64,000 nt of DNA from Fontimonas thermophila (lineage in GTDB: Bacteria; Pseudomonadota; Gammaproteobacteria; Nevskiales; Nevskiaceae). The notes under the pieces are model-generated. The model ran no database searches. It had not been told where the DNA came from and saw only the letters and a list, made by a program, of their open reading frames with translations. A program made the position numbers and the translations under genes. Positions 17,648 through 27,347 of this stretch are shown one piece after another. The stretch covers positions 186,001-250,000 of the forward strand of contig NZ_FOOC01000002.1 in the NCBI RefSeq assembly GCF_900113085.1, given 5' to 3'. Position 1 is the first letter of the stretch. Each line of letters starts with the position of its first letter.

Positions 17648-17677
17648 TTGCCGCTGCGCCCGGTAATCCAGTACAGT
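17648..17677 (+). promoter_or_regulatory. Candidate sigma70 promoter of the OmpA-family gene
   Basis: TTGCCG and TACAGT are separated by 18 bases and lie about 37 bases before the ATG at 17714. Both hexamers depart from consensus. Confidence 0.45.
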
Positions 17678-17713
17678 CGCGGCCCATAACGAACATCTTT
17701 TGGGGACAGCACG

Positions 17714-18884
17714 ATGCGCATGAAGCTGATTTCGGCTGCGGCGGTCTCTTGGCTGTGGGGCGGGGTGGCTCACGCGGTGACGGTTGAGGACTACGACATC
17801 CCGTATATCGGGGGCGCTTATCTCTACGAACTCGGCGACGCCAGCCGCGATTCCGAGAACGGGCAGGGCGGATTGATCCAGTTCGGCTGGCCGTTGACCG
17901 AATTCGGTTATTCCCACTGGGCCGCGGAAGTTGCCGTGCATGGTCTTCGCCGTGATCGCGACATCGACGGCAAGCCCGATTATCAGCGTGGTCTGCTGCT
18001 CGACGCGGTTTACGACTTCGGCCTGTTCGGATGGGGTGACGGGGCATCGGCAGGGCCCCGCTTCAAGCCCTTCGTGCTCGCTGGCCTGGGCGTGCTCCAG
18101 GAGGACGTACGCGGTTCCGAGCATGAGCATTTCGGGATCAACCTTGGCGGCGGTGCTCTGTTCTCGCTGCCGTGGCACGGGCTTGCCGTGCGCACCGAAG
18201 CGCGTGTACTCGGCCAGGCGAACGACAAGTCGGTCGCCGGAGAAGACGTGTTGTTCGACTACCGCCTCTCCGTCGGCCTGCAGGTGCCATTGACCCCGCT
18301 GTTCGCAAAGGCTGACCATCCCGAACCTGCCGCCGCAGCGCCGGAGTGCGAGCTCGCCGTCGTCGATCCGGTCACCGGTCGCAGCGACTGCGGTGTGGAC
18401 TCCGACCGTGACGGCGTGCTCGACGGTCTCGATCAGTGTCCAGCGACGCCCTCTGGCGCGGCGGTCGATGCGCGCCGTCCAGGATCGCTGCCCGGGTACA
18501 CCAGCCGGTTCCAAGGTCGACGCCAGTGGCTGCATCGTCGGCCAGACGCTGACACTCACCGGCGTCAAGTTCGAGAACGATTCCGCCGTGCTCACCGAGG
18601 CATCGCGCAAAATCCTCGACGAGGTTGCCGAGTCCTTGAAGAACCAACCGAACGTACGCGTCGAGATCGGCGGGCATACCGACAGCATCGGCAACGATGC
18701 GTACAACCATATCCTCTCGCAACAGCGGGCCGAGGCGGTACGTCAGTATCTGATCTCGCGGGGCGTGTCGGGCGACCGGCTCGTGGCCATGGGTTACGGC
18801 GAATTCCGTCCGGTGGCGTCCAACGAAACTCCGGAAGGCCGCGAGCAGAACCGCCGCGTCGAGTTCAAGCTGATCGTCGAGTGA
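17714..18884 (+). pseudogene. OmpA-family outer membrane protein, frameshifted in the TSP3 repeats
   Basis: Two frames are needed to read one OmpA-family protein. From ATG 17714 a signal peptide (ending AHA) leads into a beta-barrel-like domain, then a thrombospondin type 3 calcium repeat (DSDRDGVLDGLDQCPATPSG, residues ~230-250). Just after VDAR (about 18470) that frame leaves the family. The next frame picks up at VQDRCPGTPAGSKVDASGC and continues through a full OmpA peptidoglycan-binding domain (VKFENDSAVL, GGHTDSIGNDAYN, LSQQRAEAVRQYL, NRRVEFKLIVE) to TGA 18884. About a dozen residues expected between two TSP3 repeats are missing, so a repeat-linked deletion, real or an assembly error, best explains it. 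A terminator follows. Confidence 0.82.
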
Positions 18885-18935
18885 TCCTGTCTGCGGCGGT
18901 TTGCGGCGAGCGGTCGGTCAGGAGACCATCAATCG

Positions 18936-18969
18936 GATACGGCCATCGGTGCGATGGCCGTATCTTTTT
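18936..18969 (+). terminator. Rho-independent terminator of the OmpA-family gene
   Basis: GATACGGCCATC pairs perfectly with GATGGCCGTATC (12 bp) around GGTGC and is followed by TTTTT. It lies 52 bases after the OmpA-family stop. The ATG at 18954 is inside the 3' arm, which argues against that codon as the start of the next gene. Confidence 0.9.
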
Positions 18970-19007
18970 ACGCAAGATTACGCGCACAAAGCATCGGTTT
19001 GCGTCGC

Positions 19008-19214
19008 GTGAGCGAGTCCACGCCCCCATCCGGCGACATTCCATCCCCTTGTATCCAGGTCTGCACGCTCGATGCCAAGGGCGTTTGCACCGGCTGCTAC
19101 CGTACCCTGCGTGAGATCGCTGAATGGCCAACGGCGGACCGCCTGCGCAAAATCGAGATCCGTCGCCTGGCCGAACTCAGACGCAGTGTGGCCATGCACC
19201 GGAGATTTTCATGA
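19008..19214 (+). CDS. DUF1289-family small Cys-rich protein
   Basis: A ~68-residue protein with PCIQVCTLDAKGVCTGCYRTL followed by REIAEW: four Cys in the pattern Cys-x3-Cys...Cys-x2-Cys that marks DUF1289, a likely metal-binding domain of unknown function. I used GTG 19008 because the upstream in-frame ATG at 18954 falls in the terminator stem. Its stop overlaps the ATG of the thioesterase gene by 4 bases, so the two are coupled. No experimental role is known to me. Confidence 0.85.
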   Translation: MSESTPPSGDIPSPCIQVCTLDAKGVCTGCYRTLREIAEWPTADRLRKIEIRRLAELRRSVAMHRRFS

Positions 19215-19660
19215 AGCAACCGCCGCCCAAGCTCGAGGACTTCGCATACCTCATCGAGATCCCCACGCGCTGGGCTGATCTCGATGCGCTCGGCCATGTC
19301 AACAACACACGGTTTTTTACTTTTGACGAGAGCGCGCGGCTGGATTATTTCGCCTCGCTGATGCGCGATGATCCGCAGTTCTGGAAACGCTACGGTTTGA
19401 TTCTCGCCGGCATCGGCGCGGATTTCCTCGCTCAGTTGCACCATCCCTCGATACTGACCGTCGGTTTTCGGATCGCACGGATGGGGCGCAGCTCGATGCA
19501 GAGCATCGCCGGCATGTTTGTCGATGGCCGCGCCGTTGCCGTTACCCGGGGCACCATCGTCTGGTTCGATTACGTAGAGCAAAAACCGCTCGCGCTACCG
19601 GCGGCAGTCCGCGCTGCGATCCGTGCGCGTGAACGCCTTGCGCCGGAAGAAACCGCATGA
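19211..19660 (+). CDS. Acyl-CoA thioesterase, 4-hydroxybenzoyl-CoA thioesterase family
   Basis: Hot-dog fold thioesterase of 149 residues. The N-terminal signature RWADLDALGHVNNTRFF has the catalytic Asp and the GHVNN turn typical of YbgC/FcbC-like enzymes, which hydrolyse acyl-CoA to free acid and CoA. ATG 19211 overlaps the DUF1289 stop (ATGA). It is not next to tol-pal, so it is not the classic YbgC gene; the acyl substrate is unknown. Confidence 0.9.
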   Translation: MKQPPPKLEDFAYLIEIPTRWADLDALGHVNNTRFFTFDESARLDYFASLMRDDPQFWKRYGLILAGIGADFLAQLHHPSILTVGFRIARMGRSSMQSIAGMFVDGRAVAVTRGTIVWFDYVEQKPLALPAAVRAAIRARERLAPEETA

Positions 19661-19685
19661 GGCACCGCTGCGCACAGATGCGTTT

Positions 19686-20192
19686 TCAGAGCCGCAGTTC
19701 AGTGAACGGTCGCGCCGGAGAGGACGCTTCCCAGAGCGGGTCGAAGCGTCGTAGCTGCTGTTGCGCCTCGAGCGGAGCCTGACGATACAGCTTCGATTCG
19801 AGTGCCTCCGGCCGTTTCCGATGCCAGACGGCAGATACGTCCGCGATCACGCAGTCTTCGACGAGTGCGCGCGATTCTTCGGGTAGTTCACGAAACTGCA
19901 CGCGGCTGCTCAAACGCCGTGCCAGCTCGACGAAGCGATGAGCCCGGCGCATCGCCAGATCGGGCTGGTTGACGAGCACCCGCACGCGGGTGCGGTCATG
20001 GCGCAGCACGAACGCACGCAATGACTCGACGATGGCGATGCTGCCGTACAGGGCCGGTTCGAAGCAATAGCTGAGGATGGCGATCTCGTTGCGGGCATCG
20101 TGCAGCAGCGATGCTACGATCTGGACGCTGGCCTCGACTCCGACAATGGTTTCGGAGCGTGACGGATCGCGGTCGGGCAGCGTTTCGAGCAC
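19686..20192 (-). CDS. Conserved hypothetical protein next to purB, phospholipase D-like fold possible
   Basis: A 168-residue soluble protein. The pattern ASLLHDARNEIAILSYCFEP, LRAFVLRHDRTRVRVLVNQP and AHRFVELARRL resembles a half phospholipase D-like fold, but no HKD catalytic motif is present, so catalysis is not expected. It starts 12 bases after the purB stop, as a second cistron. A similar protein next to purB is common in Pseudomonas-like genomes to my knowledge. The function is unknown. Confidence 0.7.
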   Translation of the reverse strand: MLETLPDRDPSRSETIVGVEASVQIVASLLHDARNEIAILSYCFEPALYGSIAIVESLRAFVLRHDRTRVRVLVNQPDLAMRRAHRFVELARRLSSRVQFRELPEESRALVEDCVIADVSAVWHRKRPEALESKLYRQAPLEAQQQLRRFDPLWEASSPARPFTELRL

Positions 20193-20204
20193 GGCTGTTG
20201 GATT

Positions 20205-21647
<1,443 letters not shown>

Positions 21648-21682
21648 TTATCCGAGCCCGATGACTGCCCGCGGGAGAGGCC

Positions 21683-23110
21683 ATGGCCAGAACTGCACGC
21701 AAGATTCCGACTGCCGCTTTTCGCGTCGAACGCGATAGCTTGGGCGAGGTACGGGTGCCGGCTGCGGCATTGTGGGGTGCACAGACGCAACGCGCCGTGG
21801 AGAACTTCCCGGTCTCGGGCCGGCGCATGCCACGCGATTTTTTGCGCGCACTGGGTCTGATCAAGGCCACTGCGGCGGAGGTGAACGCCGCATTGGGTGT
21901 GCTGGATGCGCGCATGGCGCGGGCCATCGCCGCGGCCGCGATGGAAGTTGCCGACGGGATGCACGACGCACAGTTCCCGGTGGATGTCTTCCAGACCGGC
22001 TCGGGGACTTCGAGCAACATGAATGCGAACGAGGTCATCGCCCGGCTCGCCGCGCAGCGTCTGGGTCATCCGGTGCATCCGAACGACCATGTCAACTGCA
22101 GCCAATCGTCGAATGACGTGATCCCGACCGCCATTCACGTGGCCGCGGCCCTGGCGCTGCGGGATGATTTGTTGCCGGCGCTGACGCAGCTCGCAACGGC
22201 GATCGAGCGCAAAGCACGTGCGCTGCGCGGACAGGTCAAGACCGGACGCACGCATCTCATGGATGCGATGCCGCTGCGCTTCGACCAGGAGTTGTCGGGC
22301 TGGGCACAGCAGATCCGCCATGCGCTCGCCCGCATCGAATCCGTGCGCCCGCGTCTGCACGCGCTGGCGCAGGGCGGCACGGCCGTCGGCACGGGAATCA
22401 ATGCCCATCCACGATTCGCACGGCGGTTCGCATCGGCGCTGTCGCGGCGGACACGTTTGCGTCTGCGCCCAGCCGATAACTTTTTCGAGGCCTTGTCGTG
22501 CCAGGACACGGCGGCGGAATTGTCGGGCCAGCTCAAGGTGCTGGCCTGCGCGTTGATGAAGATCGCCAACGATTTGCGCTGGATGAACTCAGGGCCGCTC
22601 GCCGGTCTCGGCGAAATCGAGCTCCCGGCCGTGCAGCCCGGCTCGTCGATCATGCCGGGAAAGGTCAATCCGGTGATCCCCGAGGCCGTCTGCATGGTGG
22701 CCGCCGAGGTGATCGGCAACGATATGACGATTGCGATCGCCGCCCAGTCCGGCAATTTCCAGCTCAACGTCATGCTGCCGCTGATTGCCGACACCCTGCT
22801 GCGCAGTATCCACTTGCTCGCGAATGCCAGCCGTCTGCTCGCCGAGCGCGCGATTGCCGGCTTTGTCGTCCGCCAGGACCGCATCGGTGCGGCGCTGGCG
22901 CGCAATCCGGTGCTGATCACCGCAGCCAACGCGGTGATCGGGTATGAGAAGGGCGCAGCGATCGCCAGGCAGGCGTATCGCGAGGGGCGGCCCGTGCTCG
23001 ATGTCGCCGTGGAACAGACCGACCTGCCGCGCGCGCGCTTGGAAAAGCTGCTCGATCCAGTGCAGTTGACGCAGGGTGGTCTGCCGCAAGCGCCGCGTCG
23101 CCGCCGCTGA
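21683..23110 (+). CDS. fumC: Fumarate hydratase, class II
   Basis: Oxygen-stable, cofactor-free fumarase of the TCA cycle. 475 residues of the aspartase/fumarase superfamily: QTGSGTSSNMNANEV, HPNDHVNCSQSSNDVIPTA, KTGRTHLMDAMP and GSSIMPGKVNPVIPEA. The sequence ends in a basic tail (APRRRR). A second, iron-sulfur fumarase is encoded 1.5 kb downstream, on the far side of an AAA+ gene. Confidence 0.95.
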   Translation: MARTARKIPTAAFRVERDSLGEVRVPAAALWGAQTQRAVENFPVSGRRMPRDFLRALGLIKATAAEVNAALGVLDARMARAIAAAAMEVADGMHDAQFPVDVFQTGSGTSSNMNANEVIARLAAQRLGHPVHPNDHVNCSQSSNDVIPTAIHVAAALALRDDLLPALTQLATAIERKARALRGQVKTGRTHLMDAMPLRFDQELSGWAQQIRHALARIESVRPRLHALAQGGTAVGTGINAHPRFARRFASALSRRTRLRLRPADNFFEALSCQDTAAELSGQLKVLACALMKIANDLRWMNSGPLAGLGEIELPAVQPGSSIMPGKVNPVIPEAVCMVAAEVIGNDMTIAIAAQSGNFQLNVMLPLIADTLLRSIHLLANASRLLAERAIAGFVVRQDRIGAALARNPVLITAANAVIGYEKGAAIARQAYREGRPVLDVAVEQTDLPRARLEKLLDPVQLTQGGLPQAPRRRR

Positions 23111-23198
23111 TCGGCAGTCTGCGTTATCCCGTCGGTCCGTACCTGTGATGGCCAGCGTGCTTGGCTAGGCTGCGTGCACGTCTGTCTCGGAGTTGGGC

Positions 23199-24536
23199 AT
23201 GTTCGATCTAAGCTGGCGCGGCTCACGCCGCCGCACTGTCGAAACCGGGCCGCGCACCACGCCTGCCCCTTTTCTGGCGATCTACGTGCCCGAGGCTTGG
23301 CGGATGGGTGATGCCGGCTTGCAGGACGCGCTGACCCGGCTGCTGCCGGCCGGACGCAGCCATGTCGTTCGCAGTCTGGGTGCATCCGATGGATCTTCGG
23401 TTACTACCGCAGTGGACGCGGAATTCGCATTGAGCCTGTTCGTGGACCCGATGCTGCTCGACCCCCTTGCCCAAGGGGTGCTCGCCGCCCGTGAAGCCGG
23501 TCGCCAGGCGACGTTGATCGTGGCCGTGCAGGGACGACAACTCACCGCGCTCGGGCGCTGGCTCCAGCAGCGCGCCCAGAACGGCCGGCTGGCGGGTCTG
23601 CGCCTGATTCTCGCGCAGAATCCGGAGGATGCGCTGCGGCAGTTGCCCGAGCGTCTGAGTCACGGCGTCGAAGACAATGTCATCCGCATGCCAGTCACCA
23701 CCGAGGTCGAGCGCCCGGTTTACCGCAGTTTTTACGTGTTCAGCCCGGAACTACAGGCCCTGGTCGGGCGCATTCGCGCTTTTGCCAACAATGGCATCAC
23801 CCGCGCTTATCTGCTCGGTGGGCCGGGCAGCGGCAAGACCTCGCTGGCTTACTTCTACTATCAGGTCCGCGGCAAGGGACGTTTCGTCTCGGTGAATCTC
23901 GCGGCTGAGAATACCGGCGATAAAATGGCCGTGAAATCATTGCTGTGCGGACACGTTGCTGGTGCGTTCCCCGGTGCTGGTGCGCGGCTGGGCGCATTCA
24001 CCCATGCGCGTGACGGTGTGTGCTTCCTCGACGAGAGCCACGGTGTCAGCGGCGCGGTTATGGAAGTGCTGATGGAGGCACTCGACAACGGTCAATACCT
24101 GCCGTTCGGCGCCTCGGCCAAGCAACCGCTCGATTGCGCGCTTTTGTTTGCCTCCAACCGCAGCTGGTCCCATCTGCAGGCGTCGGTCAACATCGATGAG
24201 TTCACGCGCCTGGGGGCGGCCGTGCTCGAGGTCCCCGAGCTGCGCAGGCGCGAGGAGGACATGATCGCGGTCATTGCCTCGACCATCGCCCGCCTGGGTG
24301 CCGGATGCACCACCTGGGTACCGCCGGAAGGGCTCGACGAGCCGGCTTGGCGGGTGATTCGCGAATGTCGCTGGCATGGCAATGTGCGCGCCCTGGTCCG
24401 TGTACTGGAGGCAGCCTTCGTCGAGACGGCCGGCCGTGGGGCGACTGCGTTGATTCCGGCCAGTGCGATCGAGACCGGGATCGCGCTCTGGGAGCCGGCC
24501 ACACATCACAGTCACCGGCTCTACGCGGCGGCGTGA
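23199..24536 (+). CDS. Sigma54-activator-like AAA+ ATPase with GAFPGA loop and no HTH
   Basis: A 445-residue protein. Residues 1-190 are an unrecognised alpha/beta domain. From ~185 it is a bacterial-enhancer-binding AAA+ domain: Walker A GGPGSGKT (207-214), L1 loop AGAFPGAGAR (254-263), Walker B VCFLDES (274-280) and WHGNVRALVRVLEAA (from 392), the usual WPGNVREL region. The essential Thr of GAFTGA is Pro here, and the protein ends after the AAA+ domain with no DNA-binding helix-turn-helix. Sigma54 contact is therefore doubtful; ATPase activity is plausible. ATG 23199 has GGAG 6 bases upstream. It lies alone between two fumarase genes. Role unknown. Confidence 0.82.
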   Translation: MFDLSWRGSRRRTVETGPRTTPAPFLAIYVPEAWRMGDAGLQDALTRLLPAGRSHVVRSLGASDGSSVTTAVDAEFALSLFVDPMLLDPLAQGVLAAREAGRQATLIVAVQGRQLTALGRWLQQRAQNGRLAGLRLILAQNPEDALRQLPERLSHGVEDNVIRMPVTTEVERPVYRSFYVFSPELQALVGRIRAFANNGITRAYLLGGPGSGKTSLAYFYYQVRGKGRFVSVNLAAENTGDKMAVKSLLCGHVAGAFPGAGARLGAFTHARDGVCFLDESHGVSGAVMEVLMEALDNGQYLPFGASAKQPLDCALLFASNRSWSHLQASVNIDEFTRLGAAVLEVPELRRREEDMIAVIASTIARLGAGCTTWVPPEGLDEPAWRVIRECRWHGNVRALVRVLEAAFVETAGRGATALIPASAIETGIALWEPATHHSHRLYAAA

Positions 24537-24626
24537 GTTTTACCAGGGCGTCGGGCTAGCAAGCGGACTGCGCCGGCAAAACCGGGTAGCATTCGCGCCC
24601 GGTGAATGCCCCAGCCGTGTGAGCCC

Positions 24627-26159
24627 ATGACCACGATCCGCCAGGACGATTTCATTCAGTCCATCGCCGACGCCTTCCAGTACATCAGCTATTACCACCC
24701 GCTCGATTACATCCGGGCGCTGGGCGAGGCTTATGAGCGCGAGGAAAATCCAGCCGCCAAAGACGCGATCGCGCAAATCCTGACCAATTCGCGCATGAGC
24801 GCGGAAGGACATCGGCCAATCTGCCAGGACACCGGGATCGCCACGGTCTTTCTCAAGATCGGCATGAACGTCCGCTGGGAGGCGACGATGTCGGTCGCCG
24901 ACATGGTCAACGAGGGTGTGCGTCGCGCCTACACCCATCCGGACAATCCGCTGCGTGCCTCGGTGCTGGCCGATCCGGCCGGCAAGCGGATGAACACCAA
25001 AGACAACACGCCCGCAGTGATTCACTACGAGCTCGTTCCCGGTGATCACATCGAGGTGATTTGTGCCGCCAAGGGGGGCGGCTCGGAAGCCAAGGCCAAG
25101 ATGGCGATGCTCAACCCGTCCGACTCGATCGTGGACTGGGTGCTCAAGACCGTGCCGACGATGGGCGCCGGCTGGTGTCCGCCGGGCATTCTCGGCATCG
25201 GCATCGGCGGCACGCCGGAAAAAGCGATGCTGCTCGCCAAGGAGGCGCTGATGGCGCCGGTGGACATCCACGCGCTGAAGGCGCGGGGCCCGCGCAATCG
25301 GGCCGAGGAGCTGCGTCTGGAACTCTACGAGAAAGTCAATCGGCTGGGCATCGGCGCCCAGGGTCTGGGTGGGTTGACGACGGTCGTGGACGTCAAGGTG
25401 CTCGACTATCCGACACACGCTGCGAACCTGCCGGTGGCGATGATCCCCAACTGCGCGGCGACGCGCCATGTGCATTTCGAGCTCGATGGCTCGGGTCCGG
25501 TGGTGTTGCCGACGCCACGCCTCGAAGACTGGCCCAAAGTGACCTGGCAGGCAGACACCAAGGTGGCGACGCGCGTGAATCTGGACTCACTGACCCGTGA
25601 CGAGGTGGCGCGTTGGAAGCCGGGCCAGATCCTCTTACTCAACGGCAAGATGCTGACGGGCCGCGATGCTGCCCACAAGCGCATCCAGGACATGCTGAGC
25701 AGGGGCGAAAAACTGCCGGTGGACTTTCGCAACCGTGTGATCTATTACGTCGGCCCCGTCGATCCGGTGCGCAACGAGGTCGTCGGTCCGGCGGGACCGA
25801 CCACGGCCACGCGCATGGACAAGTTCACCGAAATGATGCTTGCGCAAACCGGCTTGCTCGCCATGGTCGGCAAGGCCGAGCGCGGTCCCGCCGCGATCGA
25901 GGCGATCAAAAAGCACAAAAGCGCCTATCTGATGGCCGTCGGCGGCGCGGCCTATCTCGTGGCCAAGGCGATCAAGGCGGCGAGGGTCGTGGCTTTCGAG
26001 GATCTGGGCATGGAAGCGATCTATGAATTCGAAGTACAGGACATGCCGGTGACCGTTGCGGTCGATGCCCAGGGAACTTCGGTCCATGAAACCGGGCCGA
26101 AACAGTGGCAGGCCAGGATTGCTGGCCGCATCGGCGACATTCCGGTGGCTTTGGCATGA
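24627..26159 (+). CDS. Fumarate hydratase, class I ([4Fe-4S])
   Basis: Iron-sulfur fumarase of 510 residues in the single-chain FumA/FumB arrangement (N-terminal alpha and C-terminal beta regions). Seen are CQDTGIATVFLKIG, ICAAKGGGSEAKAKM, GWCPPGILGIGIGGTPEK, IPNCAATRHVHF, GKMLTGRDAAHKR, VGPAGPTTATRMD and KAERGPAAIEAIKKH. Cys residues in the first and fourth motifs probably ligate the cluster. Oxygen-sensitive, so the pair with fumC may cover different oxygen or iron states. The stop overlaps dsbB (ATGA). Confidence 0.93.
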   Translation: MTTIRQDDFIQSIADAFQYISYYHPLDYIRALGEAYEREENPAAKDAIAQILTNSRMSAEGHRPICQDTGIATVFLKIGMNVRWEATMSVADMVNEGVRRAYTHPDNPLRASVLADPAGKRMNTKDNTPAVIHYELVPGDHIEVICAAKGGGSEAKAKMAMLNPSDSIVDWVLKTVPTMGAGWCPPGILGIGIGGTPEKAMLLAKEALMAPVDIHALKARGPRNRAEELRLELYEKVNRLGIGAQGLGGLTTVVDVKVLDYPTHAANLPVAMIPNCAATRHVHFELDGSGPVVLPTPRLEDWPKVTWQADTKVATRVNLDSLTRDEVARWKPGQILLLNGKMLTGRDAAHKRIQDMLSRGEKLPVDFRNRVIYYVGPVDPVRNEVVGPAGPTTATRMDKFTEMMLAQTGLLAMVGKAERGPAAIEAIKKHKSAYLMAVGGAAYLVAKAIKAARVVAFEDLGMEAIYEFEVQDMPVTVAVDAQGTSVHETGPKQWQARIAGRIGDIPVALA

Positions 26160-26677
26160 CCGCACATTACCGCTGGCTCAGTTTTTTCGGTTTCCTGGCC
26201 TGTGTCATCGGCATGGCCTTTGCGCTGTATCTTGAACATTTCCGGGGGTATGAACCCTGTCCGATGTGCATCTTCCAGCGCGTGGCGATGATGGCTGCGG
26301 GCGTGGTGTTCCTGGTCGCAGCCGTGCACGCTCCAAAGCGCGCCGGGCGCTGGGTGTATGCCGTGCTCGCGGCGCTGGCATGCGGCATTGGGGCTGCGAT
26401 CGCGGGACGACACGTCTGGTTGCAGTCGCTGCCGCCGGATCAGGTGCCGGCCTGCGGCCCGACCCTCGACTATCTGCTCGACATGCTGCCGGTGATGGAC
26501 GTGGTGACGATGGTGCTCAAGGGCGACGGCAACTGCGCCAAAATCGATGCGCAATGGTGGGGGATCAGCCTGCCGGGCTGGACACTGATCGCTTTCATCG
26601 GCCTTGCGCTGTATGCCTTGGCGATGCCGGTCGCCGCGCGCATTGCAGAGCGGCGCTCACACTACATCAGCGGTTGA
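26156..26677 (+). CDS. dsbB: Disulfide bond formation protein DsbB
   Basis: Four-helix inner-membrane protein that reoxidises DsbA and passes electrons to ubiquinone. It has 173 residues. The first redox pair is CPMC after the first membrane helix (EPCPMCIFQR); the second pair is ACGPTLDYLL and GDGNCAKID in the second periplasmic loop. Translationally coupled to the class I fumarase by a 4-base overlap. No dsbA is in the window. Confidence 0.95.
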   Translation: MTAHYRWLSFFGFLACVIGMAFALYLEHFRGYEPCPMCIFQRVAMMAAGVVFLVAAVHAPKRAGRWVYAVLAALACGIGAAIAGRHVWLQSLPPDQVPACGPTLDYLLDMLPVMDVVTMVLKGDGNCAKIDAQWWGISLPGWTLIAFIGLALYALAMPVAARIAERRSHYISG

Positions 26678-26707
26678 GAAATTTCTTCCAACATATTGAA
26701 TCGACGC

Positions 26708-27190
26708 ATGAGTTACGCCACGACCGATCTTTCCGACGCCCATCCCGAGGCCCAGGTCGCCGAGCCGATCTTCGCGGATTTCGGCGGCCGCATCGCCTTT
26801 CACGGCCCGATCAAGACCCTCAAGGTGTTCGAGGACAATGCACTGATCCGCGCGACACTCGAGACCCGCGGCGAGGGCCGGGTGTTGGTCATCGATGGCG
26901 GAGGGTCGAATCGCTGCGCCCTGGTCGGTGGCAATCTCGGCCAGCTCGGCGTCGACAACGGCTGGGCCGGTATCGTCGTCTATGGGTATGTACGCGATGC
27001 CGAGGAGCTGGCCGAGCAGGACATCGGCATCAAGGCGCTGGGTACACATCCGCGCAAATCGGAAAAAGGCTTGCACTCGGCCGTCCAGGATCGGCCCGTC
27101 AGCTTTGCCGGCGTGACCTTCCGGCCGGGCGCGTGGCTTTATGCCGATGCCGATGGCATCGTGATTGCCGAAGGCCCGATCCACACCTGA
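26708..27190 (+). CDS. rraA: Ribonuclease E activity regulator RraA
   Basis: Trimeric protein of 160 residues that binds RNase E and lowers its activity. Its fold resembles class II aldolases. The family motifs VLVIDGGGSNRCALVGGNL, GIVVYGYVRDAEEL and GIKALGTHPRKS are present. ATG 26708 gives the usual ~160-residue length. It lies 30 bases downstream of dsbB and is probably part of the same transcript. Aldolase-type paralogues exist but usually differ in the GxxHP region, so RraA is preferred. Confidence 0.9.
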   Translation: MSYATTDLSDAHPEAQVAEPIFADFGGRIAFHGPIKTLKVFEDNALIRATLETRGEGRVLVIDGGGSNRCALVGGNLGQLGVDNGWAGIVVYGYVRDAEELAEQDIGIKALGTHPRKSEKGLHSAVQDRPVSFAGVTFRPGAWLYADADGIVIAEGPIHT

Positions 27191-27271
27191 TCATTCCCGG
27201 CAGGACGAACGCTGTGCATCCGCGTCTGTTGCTTGCAACGCACGCACAGCATCGGCGGATGGGGCTGTTCG

Positions 27272-27300
27272 TTGCAGCAGCCTGGGTGCTTGGCTATAGT
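27272..27300 (+). promoter_or_regulatory. Sigma70 promoter of malate synthase
   Basis: TTGCAG and TATAGT are separated by exactly 17 bases, about 50 bases upstream of the malate synthase ATG. Good match for a housekeeping promoter. Confidence 0.65.
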
Positions 27301-27347
27301 TCCCGCCCATTTTTCTGGCATTTTCCATCAGTTAGCGAGGTTCACCG

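Noticed and set aside
18485-19114. Continuation of the first OmpA frame past the frameshift to 19114
   Set aside because: After about residue 255 the translation is Arg-rich, runs through the terminator and overlaps the DUF1289 gene; the OmpA domain is in the other frame.
22135-23385. Long reverse-strand frame across fumC
   Set aside because: Shadow of fumC; Arg/Ser-rich without domains.
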